From assembly GCF_041365695.1 (NCBI RefSeq), contig NZ_JBGFSJ010000001.1:434001-498000 (forward strand): a stretch of 64,000 nucleotides of DNA, written 5' to 3'. Origin of the DNA: Rhodosalinus sp041365695. Its GTDB lineage: Bacteria; Pseudomonadota; Alphaproteobacteria; Rhodobacterales; Rhodobacteraceae. The notes under the pieces were generated by a model. The model was not told the DNA's origin. It made no database searches and saw nothing but the letters and a program-made list of their open reading frames with translations. This document shows, one piece after another, positions 26,128 to 34,070 of this stretch; the first letter of the stretch is position 1; the number at the start of each line of letters is the position of its first letter. The translations under genes and the position numbers were made by a program.

Positions 26128-27672
26128 ATGGACGTGTTTTCGATACCTCTACTGGCGCCGGCGGCGCTGATCGCGGCCGCCATCGCGGCCTTCATGAACC
26201 CCGGCGGCCGTCCCGGACTGGTGCCGCGCCTGGCCGAGGGCACCGCCATCGCCGCCTTCGGGGTGGCGGTCGTCTCGCTTCTGGTGCTGCTGACGCGAGG
26301 GGCCGGAACGGGCGTCGTCGCCGGTGTCGCCACGCGGCTCGACCCGGTCAGCGTGACGATGCTTCTGCTGGTGAGCTTCGTTGGATGGGTGGTGCTGCGC
26401 TACACCGCGACCTACCTCGACGGCGAGGCGCGGCAGGGCGCCTTTACCGGCTGGATGGCGCTGACCCTCGCCGCGGTGCTGCTCTTCGTGCAGGCGGGCA
26501 GCCTCGCGGTTTTCGTTACCGCCTTCATCGCAACCTCGGTCTTCCTGGCGCGGCTTCTTCTCTTCTACCCCGAGCGGGTGCAGGCGCAGCGGGCCGCGCG
26601 CAAGAAATTCGTGACCGCGCGCCTTGGCGACGCGTCGCTGATCGCGGCGGCCGTGCTGCTCTACACCGGCTACGGCACGGGTGACATCGGCGAGATCCTC
26701 GCCGCGGCCCGTGTGGGCGTCGCGCCCGACGCCGCGCTCTGGGCGGCGGGCTTTCTCGCCCTTGCCGCGCTTCTCAAGTCCGCGCAGTTCCCAACCCATG
26801 GCTGGCTCACCGAGGTGATGGAGACGCCGACGCCGGTCTCGGCGCTTCTGCACGCGGGCGTCATCAACGCGGGCGGGTTCCTGCTGATCCGCTTCGCCGA
26901 CGTGATGGTGCTCGCGCCCGGGGTGCTGGCGGTGCTGGTGATGATCGGGGGCTTCACCGCGCTTTTCGGCGGGCTCGTCATGCTGACCCAGCCCGCGGTC
27001 AAGACCTCGCTCGCCTGGTCCACGGTGGCGCAGATGGGCTTCATGATCCTGCAATGCGGCCTTGCGCTCTTTCCGCTCGCGCTTCTGCACATCGTGGCGC
27101 ATTCGCTCTACAAGGCGCATGCCTTCCTGGCCTCGGGCATGGCGGTCGAGGGCGTGGCCGCGACCCGGCGGCCGGGGCCGGTGGCGGTGCCCTCCGGCGG
27201 CGCGGTGCTGCGCGCCTTCGTCGCCGCGCTCGTGATCTACGCGGCAGTGGGCTTCGGCTTCGGCTTCGACGGCAAGTCGCCGCAGGCCATCGCGCTGGGC
27301 GCGATCCTGATCTTCGGCGTGGCCTACCTGCTGGCGCAGGGTTTCGCCGACGCCGCGCCCACGGTGCTGACCCAGCGCACCGCGCTGATGTCGGTGGCCG
27401 CGTCGGTGGCCTACTTCGCGCTGCAGACCGGGGCCGAGGCGCTGATGGCGGGCACGCTCCCCTCCACGCCCGTGCCGGGTCCGCTCGAATGGGCGCTGAT
27501 CGTGCTGGCCGTCATCAGCTTCGGCGCGGTGGCGGTTGCGCAGGCGATGTTCCCGCTCTGGGCCTATCACCCGGCCGCGGCGGGGCTGCGCGTGCACCTG
27601 GCGAACGGGCTCTACATGAACGCGGTCTTCGACCGCATCCTCGGCGGATGGCACATCCGGCGGATTGACTGA
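26128..27672 (+). CDS. dabB: DabB-like membrane subunit of the inorganic carbon transporter
   Basis: A 514-residue membrane protein of the NuoL/MrpA proton-translocating family, with about 13 hydrophobic segments. The core KSAQFPTHGWLTEVMETPTPVSALLHAG-region motif of this family is present. In the DAB system DabB couples the proton motive force to the CO2-hydrating DabA subunit in the inner membrane. There are no other NADH dehydrogenase genes here, and the next gene is dabA, 24 bp downstream, so a complex I role can be set aside. ATG 26128 follows a GAGGGA site. Confidence 0.9.
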   Translation: MDVFSIPLLAPAALIAAAIAAFMNPGGRPGLVPRLAEGTAIAAFGVAVVSLLVLLTRGAGTGVVAGVATRLDPVSVTMLLLVSFVGWVVLRYTATYLDGEARQGAFTGWMALTLAAVLLFVQAGSLAVFVTAFIATSVFLARLLLFYPERVQAQRAARKKFVTARLGDASLIAAAVLLYTGYGTGDIGEILAAARVGVAPDAALWAAGFLALAALLKSAQFPTHGWLTEVMETPTPVSALLHAGVINAGGFLLIRFADVMVLAPGVLAVLVMIGGFTALFGGLVMLTQPAVKTSLAWSTVAQMGFMILQCGLALFPLALLHIVAHSLYKAHAFLASGMAVEGVAATRRPGPVAVPSGGAVLRAFVAALVIYAAVGFGFGFDGKSPQAIALGAILIFGVAYLLAQGFADAAPTVLTQRTALMSVAASVAYFALQTGAEALMAGTLPSTPVPGPLEWALIVLAVISFGAVAVAQAMFPLWAYHPAAAGLRVHLANGLYMNAVFDRILGGWHIRRID

Positions 27673-27696
27673 CGATCTCGGGACGGAGCGAGCGAC

Positions 27697-30117
27697 ATGA
27701 CCCATATCACCGAAAACACGTCTCTTCCCGCGGGAACCGTCATGGCGGCGGCCGGCGCGGCGGCGCGCGCAATCCCGCCGGTCTGGCCGCTGGCCTCTTC
27801 CGTGGCCGTCAACCCGTTCCTCGGCCAGACGGGCGAGACGCTGGCCGAGACGGGCGCAAGGCTCGCCCGGGTCGCGGGGCTGCCGGTGACCATGCCGCGC
27901 GAGTGGTATCTGTCCCGGCTGGAGGCAGGGCGGATCACCGACGCCGATCTGGAGGCCGCGCTCGCCGCGTCGTGCCACGCCGCCCGGCCGGCGAGCGTGA
28001 GCGATCTGAAGGAGGCGGCGGCGCGGCCACGGCGGCGGCCGCACGCCCTGCCGACGGTGGCGGAGATGGCGTCGGACCATTGCGGGCTCGACTGGCCCGG
28101 CCTCGTGGCGGACCGGGTCAGCCAGTGGGCGGCAAGCTTCTTCGACGCGGGGCAGGCGCTCTGGAAGGCGCCCAAGCGCCGCGGCGCCTATGCCGAGTGG
28201 CGCGCCGTGGCGACCCATGACCTGACGCCGGAGATCCACGGCCTCGAGGGCTTCGCCGCCCATGTGGCCGAGGCGCCTGAACACGCCGAGGACGCGATCG
28301 CGCGCGCCGCGTCCCGGCTGGGCCTCGTCGACGCGGCGCTGCCCACTTATTTCCACCAGCTTCTCATGACGATGGGCGGCTGGGCGCAATACGCCCGCTA
28401 CCAGCTGTGGCAGGCGGAGCTGGGCGGCGGGACCGATCCGGTGGTGACCGAGATGCTGGCGATCCGGCTCCTCTGGGAAGAGGCGCTCTTTATCCAGTAT
28501 GAGGAGGCGATCCTCGACCGCTGGGAGCGCGTGCGCGCCTCTCACGCGGCGCCGCTGGCGCCGGGCGAGGATCTCGTGGTGGACGAGATCCTGCAGGAGG
28601 CGGCCGAACGCGCCGCGCAGCGCGAGATCGCCGCGACGCTCGCGACCCAGCCGCCCGCGCCGGCGACAGAGCGTCCGTCGCTTCAGGCCGCCTTCTGCAT
28701 CGACGTGCGCTCTGAAGTGTTCCGCCGGGCGCTGGAATCGGTCGATCCGGGCATCGAGACGCTGGGCTTCGCCGGGTTCTTCGGGCTCGCCACGAAGCAC
28801 CGTGGCTTCGCCTCCGACGTGGAGGAGCTGCGCCTGCCCGTGCTTCTGAACCCCGGCGTGTGCTCCGTCGCGGGCGGGCCCGAGATCGAGGAGGCCGACC
28901 GCCAGGCGCGGTTCACCGCGCGGGCGAAGCGCGCCTGGGGCCGGTTCAAGTTCGCCGCCGTCTCCTCCTTCGCCTTCGTGGAGGCGATGGGGCCGGTCTA
29001 TGCCGGCCGGCTCGTGCGGGACGCGCTCGGCCTCGAGGAGGGCAAGCTGCCCGACGGGCCCGCGCCCCGGCTCGACCCGGCGCTGTCGCTGTCCGAGCGG
29101 GTCGGCGCGGCGGAAACCGTGCTGCGCGCCATGTCGCTCACCGAGGGCTTCGGCCGCATCGTGCTGCTGGCGGGCCACGGCGCGAACGTGACCAACAACC
29201 CGCACGCCTCGGCCTATCACTGCGGCGCGTGCGGCGGCTATTCCGGCGAGGTGAACGCCCGGCTTCTGGCCGCGCTGCTCAACGATCCGGAGGTGCGCCA
29301 GGGCGTCGCCGCGAAGGGCATCGAGATCCCGGGCGATACGCTTTTCGTGGCTGCGCTGCACGATACCACCACCGACACGGTGAAGCTTTACGAGGCGGAC
29401 ATCGACGCCAGCCAGCACAAGGCCCTGCTTGGGGACGTGAAGGGCTGGCTTGCCAAGGCGGGGCGCGTGGCGCGGGCGGAGCGCGCGCTGCGGCTGCCGC
29501 GCGCGGCTGGCGAGGCCGAGGTCGCGGCGCGCGCGCGCGACTGGGCGGAGGTGCGTCCGGAATGGGCGCTCGCCGGCTGCCGGGCCTTCATCGCGGCGCC
29601 GCGCACGCGCACCGGGGGCCGGTCGCTCGAGGGCCGCGCCTTCCTGCACAACTACGACTGGCGGGCCGACGAGGGCTTCGGCGTGCTGGAACTCATCATG
29701 ACGGCGCCCGTGGTGGTGGCGAGCTGGATCAGCCTGCAATACTACGGCTCGACCGTGGCGCCGCAGGCGTTCGGCGGCGGCAACAAGCTGCTGCACAACG
29801 TCACCGGCGGGATCGGCGTGGTGGAGGGCAACGGCGGGCTGATGCGGGCCGGGCTGCCCTGGCAGGCGGTGCATGACGGCGAGGGCCTCGCGCATGAGCC
29901 CCTGCGCCTGTCGGTCTGCATCGAGGCGCCGCGCGAGGCGATGAGCGACATCCTGAAGCGCCACGACGGTGTGCGCGCCCTGTTCGACAACCGCTGGCTT
30001 CACCTCTTCGCCCTCGACGAGGCGGGGCAGGTGGCGTGGCGCTACACGGGCGACCTCGAATGGGAGGCCGTCGAGGGCGTGGCACGGCCCGGGCCGGTGC
30101 TGAAGGCGGTGGGATGA
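27697..30117 (+). CDS. dabA: DabA-like CO2-hydrating subunit (DUF2309/UPF0753)
   Basis: An 806-residue UPF0753 protein. Characterised DabA is a Zn enzyme distantly like beta-carbonic anhydrase that hydrates CO2 to bicarbonate in one direction when coupled to DabB. Predicted Zn ligands here are Cys334 and Asp336 (FCIDVRSE), His494 (LAGHGANV) and Cys509 (YHCGACGGY). The 15-residue His-to-Cys spacing equals that of the studied Halothiobacillus protein. Its stop overlaps the DUF6671 gene start by 4 bp. Whether it is energised by Na+ or H+ is not visible. Confidence 0.92.
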   Translation: MTHITENTSLPAGTVMAAAGAAARAIPPVWPLASSVAVNPFLGQTGETLAETGARLARVAGLPVTMPREWYLSRLEAGRITDADLEAALAASCHAARPASVSDLKEAAARPRRRPHALPTVAEMASDHCGLDWPGLVADRVSQWAASFFDAGQALWKAPKRRGAYAEWRAVATHDLTPEIHGLEGFAAHVAEAPEHAEDAIARAASRLGLVDAALPTYFHQLLMTMGGWAQYARYQLWQAELGGGTDPVVTEMLAIRLLWEEALFIQYEEAILDRWERVRASHAAPLAPGEDLVVDEILQEAAERAAQREIAATLATQPPAPATERPSLQAAFCIDVRSEVFRRALESVDPGIETLGFAGFFGLATKHRGFASDVEELRLPVLLNPGVCSVAGGPEIEEADRQARFTARAKRAWGRFKFAAVSSFAFVEAMGPVYAGRLVRDALGLEEGKLPDGPAPRLDPALSLSERVGAAETVLRAMSLTEGFGRIVLLAGHGANVTNNPHASAYHCGACGGYSGEVNARLLAALLNDPEVRQGVAAKGIEIPGDTLFVAALHDTTTDTVKLYEADIDASQHKALLGDVKGWLAKAGRVARAERALRLPRAAGEAEVAARARDWAEVRPEWALAGCRAFIAAPRTRTGGRSLEGRAFLHNYDWRADEGFGVLELIMTAPVVVASWISLQYYGSTVAPQAFGGGNKLLHNVTGGIGVVEGNGGLMRAGLPWQAVHDGEGLAHEPLRLSVCIEAPREAMSDILKRHDGVRALFDNRWLHLFALDEAGQVAWRYTGDLEWEAVEGVARPGPVLKAVG

Positions 30118-30977
30118 GGGTGTCCGGGCCCGTGGGCCCGGCGCTCTGGGCCGGCCGGCGGGCGGTTCTGGCCACCATGCACGGGAAGCAGGCGGCCATC
30201 GCGCCGCCTCTTTCGCGCGTCGCGGGGCTGGCGGTGGAGGTGGCGCGGGGGCTCGACACCGACGCGCTCGGCACCTTCACGGGCGAGATCCCGCGCGCGG
30301 GCGGTCTGCGCGAAGCGGCGCTCGCCAAGGCGCGGCTCGGGATGCGGGCGGCGGGCTCGGACCTGGGGCTCGCCTCCGAAGGGGCCTACGGGCCGCACCC
30401 CTCCATCCCCTTCCTGCCGGCGGGGGCAGAAGTGCTGGTGCTCGTGGACGACGCCCGCGGCCTCGTCCTCTGGGAAGAGATCGTGGACAGCGCCCCGGTC
30501 TATGCCGCGACGGAGGCCGCGTCGGTCGAGACGCTGGAGAGCTTCCTCGCCGGGATCGGCTTTCCCCGCCAGGCGGCGGTGGTGCGGCCGAACGCGGGCG
30601 CGGGGCCGGTGCGCAAAGGGATCGCCGCGCGCGCGGCGCTCGCCCGCGCCGTGGAGGAAAGCGCCGCGGCCTCGGCCGACGGGCTCGCCCGCGTCGAGAC
30701 GGACATGCGCGCCCACATGAACCCGGCGCGGATGTCCACCATCGGCCGGCTGGCCCAACGTTTCGCGGAGCGCCTGGCGCGGGCCTGCCCCGCCTGCGGC
30801 GCGCCGGGATACGGCCGCCTGCGCGCGGGGCCGGCGCGGCCCTGTGCGTGGTGCGGGGGACCGACGCTCCGCCCGGGGGAAGATGTGCTGGGATGCGTGG
30901 CCTGCGGCCACGAGGCCGCGCCCGCGGGCTACCCGCAACCGGGCGACCCCGGCGATTGTCCGGCCTGCAACCCCTGA
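30114..30977 (+). CDS. DUF6671 family protein with C-terminal zinc ribbons
   Basis: A 287-residue protein that I recognise as DUF6671-like from ATMHGKQAAIAP, GTFTGEIPR, LASEGAYGPHPSIPF and TDMRAHMNPARM. The last 70 residues hold four CxxC knuckles (CPACG, CAWCG, CVACG, CPACN), suggesting two zinc ribbons. No function is known to me. Its start overlaps the dabA stop (ATGA), so it is translated with the carbon system and may be a DabA maturation, Zn-supply or regulatory partner; this is inference. The gene is convergent with the enoyl-CoA hydratase gene, 4 bp apart. Confidence 0.8.
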   Translation: MRVSGPVGPALWAGRRAVLATMHGKQAAIAPPLSRVAGLAVEVARGLDTDALGTFTGEIPRAGGLREAALAKARLGMRAAGSDLGLASEGAYGPHPSIPFLPAGAEVLVLVDDARGLVLWEEIVDSAPVYAATEAASVETLESFLAGIGFPRQAAVVRPNAGAGPVRKGIAARAALARAVEESAAASADGLARVETDMRAHMNPARMSTIGRLAQRFAERLARACPACGAPGYGRLRAGPARPCAWCGGPTLRPGEDVLGCVACGHEAAPAGYPQPGDPGDCPACNP

Positions 30978-30986
30978 CGCGTCAGG
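30973..30986. terminator. Palindrome holding both convergent stop codons
   Basis: CCTGACGCGTCAGG is a perfect 14-bp palindrome that contains the stop codon of the DUF6671 gene (30975-30977) and that of the opposing hydratase gene (30984-30982). It is too short to be a strong terminator by itself. Confidence 0.3.
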
Positions 30987-31821
30987 AGCCGCGCGGCGTT
31001 CCGCGGCCCCCGCCGGGGGAGGTCCAGCCGGGGCTACGGGCGCCGAAGAAGCTTTCCAGCCCCTCGCGCCCTTCCGCGCTTTCGATCTGGTCGGCGAAGA
31101 CGTCGGCCGCCATGTCGAGTTGCTCGTCCGGCAGCAGGCCGGGCAGGTCCAGCAGCAGGCGCTTGGTGGCCGCGACGGCGCCCGGCGCGCAGAGCGTCAG
31201 GCCGTCGCGGATGCGCGCGATCTCGGCGTCGAGGGCGGCGCTGTCGGGAAAGACGGCATCCGCCAGGCCGATATCGAGCGCCGCGCGCGCGTCGACATGC
31301 TCTCCCAGCAGAAGCAGGCGGCGCGCCGCGCGATGCCCCAGCCGCGCCAGCATGATCGGGGCGATCTGCGCGGGCACCATCCCGCGCCGCGTGTCGGTGA
31401 AGGCGAACTCCGCGCCCTCGGCGGCGAGCACCAGGTCGCCCGCAGCGGCAAAGCCGCAGCCCGCAGCGTGCGCGGGCCCTTCGACGGCCATCACGGTCAG
31501 CTGCGGCAGCGTGGCGACACGCCGAAGGAGCGCGCCGAACGAGCGGCTGGCCTGCACGAGCGCCTCGCGGTCGATGTCGCGGTTGGCCCCCGCGCGCAGC
31601 ACGTCGCCGAGCGCGCCCTCGCAGAACACGCCGCCGCGACCGCGGAAGAGCACGCCGCGAATGTCGGGGCGCAGCGCCAGCCCGTGCGTGAGTCGCGCCA
31701 GTTCGGCGATCCGGGTCCGTCCGAGGGCGTTGCCGTTGGCAGGGTCATCGAACCACACCGTCAGCCACGGGCCATCCTGTTCCAGCGCGAGCGTCCGGGA
31801 CCGGGGCAGTTGCTGGTTCAT
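30982..31821 (-). CDS. Enoyl-CoA hydratase/isomerase family protein
   Basis: A 279-residue crotonase-fold protein that should act on an acyl-CoA thioester in the cytoplasm. The CoA/oxyanion segments are visible (GRGGVFCEGALGD; EGPAHAAGCGFAAAGD). The loop FTDTRRGMVPAQIAP resembles glutaconyl-CoA hydratases (LiuC/AtuE-like) more than standard fatty-acid enzymes, and the usual catalytic glutamate of the second site is replaced by Asp143. ATG 31821 (MNQQLPRSRT) was chosen; the long upstream open frame has no support. No other acyl-CoA genes are adjacent, so the pathway is not known. Confidence 0.82.
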   Translation of the reverse strand: MNQQLPRSRTLALEQDGPWLTVWFDDPANGNALGRTRIAELARLTHGLALRPDIRGVLFRGRGGVFCEGALGDVLRAGANRDIDREALVQASRSFGALLRRVATLPQLTVMAVEGPAHAAGCGFAAAGDLVLAAEGAEFAFTDTRRGMVPAQIAPIMLARLGHRAARRLLLLGEHVDARAALDIGLADAVFPDSAALDAEIARIRDGLTLCAPGAVAATKRLLLDLPGLLPDEQLDMAADVFADQIESAEGREGLESFFGARSPGWTSPGGGRGTPRGS

Positions 31822-31961
31822 GGCGCACCTCGCGGCGCGGAGCCGGCCGGGCGCCCGCCCGAGACAGTTATCGATCGCGACTGCTGCCTCCGTCCCTTTT
31901 CCATGCGTCCCTCCCGCGTGGGCGCGGCCGCCGGAGTCGCGGCCCCTCAGCCTTAGAGCTA

Positions 31962-31972
31962 GCATATCATGC
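31962..31972. promoter_or_regulatory. Small AT-rich inverted repeat upstream of the hydratase gene
   Basis: GCAT-ATC-ATGC sits about 140 bp before the hydratase ATG, in an AT-rich patch of an otherwise GC-rich gap (31822-32018). On the minus strand TTGTGT precedes it. It could be a regulator site for acyl-CoA genes; evidence is weak. Confidence 0.25.
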
Positions 31973-32018
31973 ACACAAGGCGAGGGAGCGCGTGAAGATC
32001 GGGCCCTCGGGGAATGGC

Positions 32019-32375
32019 TCAGGCGTCGCGCTCGGGCGGGAACAGCAGGGACTGGACGGTGTAGACGAGAATCGCCGCGCCGACCGCGCCGGCCGCCGCG
32101 ACGCCGAGCATCACGATCACGTCGATCGGGCCCCCGATATCGGACATGCCCGAATCCGTGATCGCCATCACGAACCACACGGCGGCGACGGCGCCCACGG
32201 GCATCGCGAGCTGGGCCGCCAGGAATTTCTGCCAGCTCACCGCGCGGTCGCGGATCAGAACGTAGATGTAGCCCAGCGTGACCACCGCCGCGGCGATCAC
32301 GAGGGCCCAGAACAGCACCGGTCCGAACATTTCCTCGAACACGGCGATCATGGTCTCGAAGGTGAGTTCCTGCAT
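32019..32375 (-). CDS. DUF5368 family small membrane protein
   Basis: A 118-residue protein with three predicted membrane segments (FGPVLFWALVIAAAVVTLGY, then AQLAMPVGAVAAVWFVMAI, then IDVIVMLGVAAAGAVGAAIL). I place it in DUF5368 from the start MQELTFETMIAVFEEMFGP. No function is known to me. It lies 12 bp after the sulfide:quinone reductase-like gene on the same strand and so probably shares its FNR-type promoter; a role as membrane partner of that flavoprotein is plausible but unproven. Confidence 0.75.
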   Translation of the reverse strand: MQELTFETMIAVFEEMFGPVLFWALVIAAAVVTLGYIYVLIRDRAVSWQKFLAAQLAMPVGAVAAVWFVMAITDSGMSDIGGPIDVIVMLGVAAAGAVGAAILVYTVQSLLFPPERDA

Positions 32376-32387
32376 GGGGTATCCTCC

Positions 32388-33707
32388 TCAGGCCTTGCCG
32401 CGCAGCATGGCGTTGTAGGTGGCCTTCAGCGCGACCTCCTTCATGAGCCAGCTAATCCAGAGCTCCTCGAGCGGCGCGATCACGCCGGGGAAGCTCGGGG
32501 TGAGGTCGTTGTTGTAGTCGAACTCGATCAGCATGGCCCGGCCCACGCGCGTGATGAGCGGGCAGGAGGTGTAGCCGTTATAGGCCGCGTCCGTCGTGTC
32601 GCCCGCGATCTGGGCGACCAGATGCGCCTCGACCACCGGCACCTGCCATTTCACGCTCGCGGCGGTCTTGCCCTTGGGTACGCCGGCCACGTCGCCCACG
32701 GCGAACACGTCGGGGTAGCGGCGGTGGCGCAGGGTCTGCTGGTCCACTTCCACCCAGCCCTGGTCGGTCCACCGGTCGGCCCAGGACAGCCCCGACTGCC
32801 GCACGACGTCGGGCGCGCGCATGGGCGGGATCACGTTGGTGAAATCGTAGGGCATCTCCGTGTCGCCGTCGGGCGTGGCGAAGGTCAGCAGCTTCCGGCC
32901 GGGGTCGATCGCCTTCAGCACGTGATTCTTGCGCGTCTCGATGCCCTTGTCGTCGAAGAGCATCCGCACCTTTTCGTGCACGATGGGCACGCTGAAATAG
33001 CTGCCCGAATGCGCGGCGTAGGTGATCTTCGTATTCGCGCGGTTGCCCTTGCGGCGCGCGTAGTCGTCGGTGAGGAAGGTGTACTTGAGCGGCGCGCCCG
33101 CGCATTTCATCTCGGTCGCGGGCCGGAAGAACACCGCCTCCCCGCCCTCGTCGGTGAAGCGGTCCATGGCTTGCCATGTCTTCGCGGCATGTTCGGGGCC
33201 CGCGTAGACCGCGCCGATGCCGTTCTGGCCCACCATGTCGAGAGAGAAGCCCTCGACCGCGTCCCAGTCGAGCGAGATGCCCGACGCCACGATCAGGTAG
33301 TCGTAGTCGAGGCTCTCGCCGCCGGAGAGGCCCACGCGCTTTGCCTCCGGGTCGATCTCGGCGGCGTATTCCGGCCGGAGCGCCACGCCCTGGGGCAGCC
33401 ATTCGGTGGTCGTGCTGACCGAATATTCCGCCGGTTTCAACCCCGCGGCGATCAGCGTCCAGCCGGGCTGGTACCAATGCTCGGCCCGGCCGTCCACGAT
33501 GGTGATGCGCGCGCCCTCGAGGCGCTGCACAAGGCGGTTGGCGAGCGAGGTGCCGGCGGCGCCGGCGCCCAGGATGACGATATGGGCGTTCGTGGGCACG
33601 CGCGCCTGCGCCTCGGCGCCGGGCCCCGCGAGGGCGAGCGCGCCGGCCCCGGCCGCGAGGCCGAGAAAGCTGCGACGGCTGGCTTTCGGGAGTCGGGTAT
33701 CGGTCAT
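32388..33707 (-). CDS. Tat-exported sulfide:quinone reductase-like flavoprotein
   Basis: A 439-residue FAD/NAD(P)-fold protein of the sulfide:quinone oxidoreductase group. It starts with a twin-arginine signal (SRRSFLGLAAG, Arg11-Arg12), so it should be periplasmic. The FAD site VILGAGAAGTS follows the signal. The protein has just two cysteines, Cys202 (KCAGAP) and Cys382 (TSCPLIT), which match the conserved redox pair that handles sulfur in SQR. ATG 33707 was chosen for GGAGG 7 nt upstream. A perfect FNR box and short leader precede it, so it is probably induced at low oxygen. Persulfide or related chemistry is an alternative to sulfide oxidation. Confidence 0.85.
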   Translation of the reverse strand: MTDTRLPKASRRSFLGLAAGAGALALAGPGAEAQARVPTNAHIVILGAGAAGTSLANRLVQRLEGARITIVDGRAEHWYQPGWTLIAAGLKPAEYSVSTTTEWLPQGVALRPEYAAEIDPEAKRVGLSGGESLDYDYLIVASGISLDWDAVEGFSLDMVGQNGIGAVYAGPEHAAKTWQAMDRFTDEGGEAVFFRPATEMKCAGAPLKYTFLTDDYARRKGNRANTKITYAAHSGSYFSVPIVHEKVRMLFDDKGIETRKNHVLKAIDPGRKLLTFATPDGDTEMPYDFTNVIPPMRAPDVVRQSGLSWADRWTDQGWVEVDQQTLRHRRYPDVFAVGDVAGVPKGKTAASVKWQVPVVEAHLVAQIAGDTTDAAYNGYTSCPLITRVGRAMLIEFDYNNDLTPSFPGVIAPLEELWISWLMKEVALKATYNAMLRGKA

Positions 33708-33759
33708 GTGCATCCTCCGCGTCATATCGCGGCTATGGAATACAACAGCATACCCTTCG

Positions 33760-33773
33760 TTGATCCAGATCAA
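33760..33773 (-). promoter_or_regulatory. Perfect FNR/Anr-type box
   Basis: TTGATCCAGATCAA matches the FNR consensus TTGAT-N4-ATCAA at all ten positions. A class II FNR promoter centred at -41.5 would start transcription near 33725, 18 nt before the flavoprotein ATG and just ahead of its ribosome site. The oxygen sensor FnrL or a nitric-oxide regulator of the same family could bind. Confidence 0.75.
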
Positions 33774-33814
33774 GAAAGCTGAGTTTCGCGTGCGTCTTTC
33801 GGCGCGTCCTTACG

Positions 33815-34030
33815 TCACGCCTCGGCCCGGAGCCGGCCCGCCGCCTCGATCACCAGCGGGTCGAGGCCCGCGCCGCCGCGCTCGATGAGTGCGAAGAGGT
33901 CCTTGCGCATGCGCGGCTCCCAGAAATCGGCAAGGTGTCGGGCCACCTGTGCCGCGCGGTCCGCGTCGTGTTGCGAGTGGAAGAAGGTGGCGATCTGGTT
34001 CGCCATGCGGACGAGTTTTTCCTCGGTCAT
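33815..34030 (-). CDS. fdsD: NAD-dependent formate dehydrogenase delta subunit
   Basis: A 71-residue protein matching FdsD (MTEEKLVRMANQIATFF, then ARHLADFWEPRMRKDLFALI). The small delta subunit is needed for full activity of the soluble FdsABG enzyme. It is the last gene of the fdsGBA-fdhD-fdsD unit. A 20-bp tandem repeat separates it from fdhD: the preceding repeat copy supplies a decoy ATG at 34050 that would encode only seven residues before a stop. ATG 34030 gives the family N-terminus. Confidence 0.88.
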   Translation of the reverse strand: MTEEKLVRMANQIATFFHSQHDADRAAQVARHLADFWEPRMRKDLFALIERGGAGLDPLVIEAAGRLRAEA

Positions 34031-34070
34031 TCGATCGCTCCCTCGGTCATTCGATCGCTCCCTCGGTCAG
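34031..34070. repeat. 20-bp tandem duplication at the fdhD-fdsD junction
   Basis: TCGATCGCTCCCTCGGTCAT (34031-34050) is repeated at 34051-34070 with only the last base changed. Reading from the minus strand, the two copies cover the end of fdhD and the spacer before fdsD. Confidence 0.9.

Noticed and set aside
26128..27672. NADH dehydrogenase subunit 5 (complex I) reading of the NuoL-like gene
   Set aside because: No other nuo or mrp genes are adjacent, while a UPF0753/DabA gene follows directly, so DabB is the better call.
26149..30003. Minus-strand open frame of nearly 1,300 codons
   Set aside because: It covers dabB and dabA in the opposite direction, is almost wholly Arg/His/Gly, and shows no domain. 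It is a shadow created by the strong codon bias of the real genes.
34031..34070. CRISPR or satellite array from the repeated 20-mer
   Set aside because: There are only two directly abutting copies without spacers; it is a simple tandem duplication at a gene junction.
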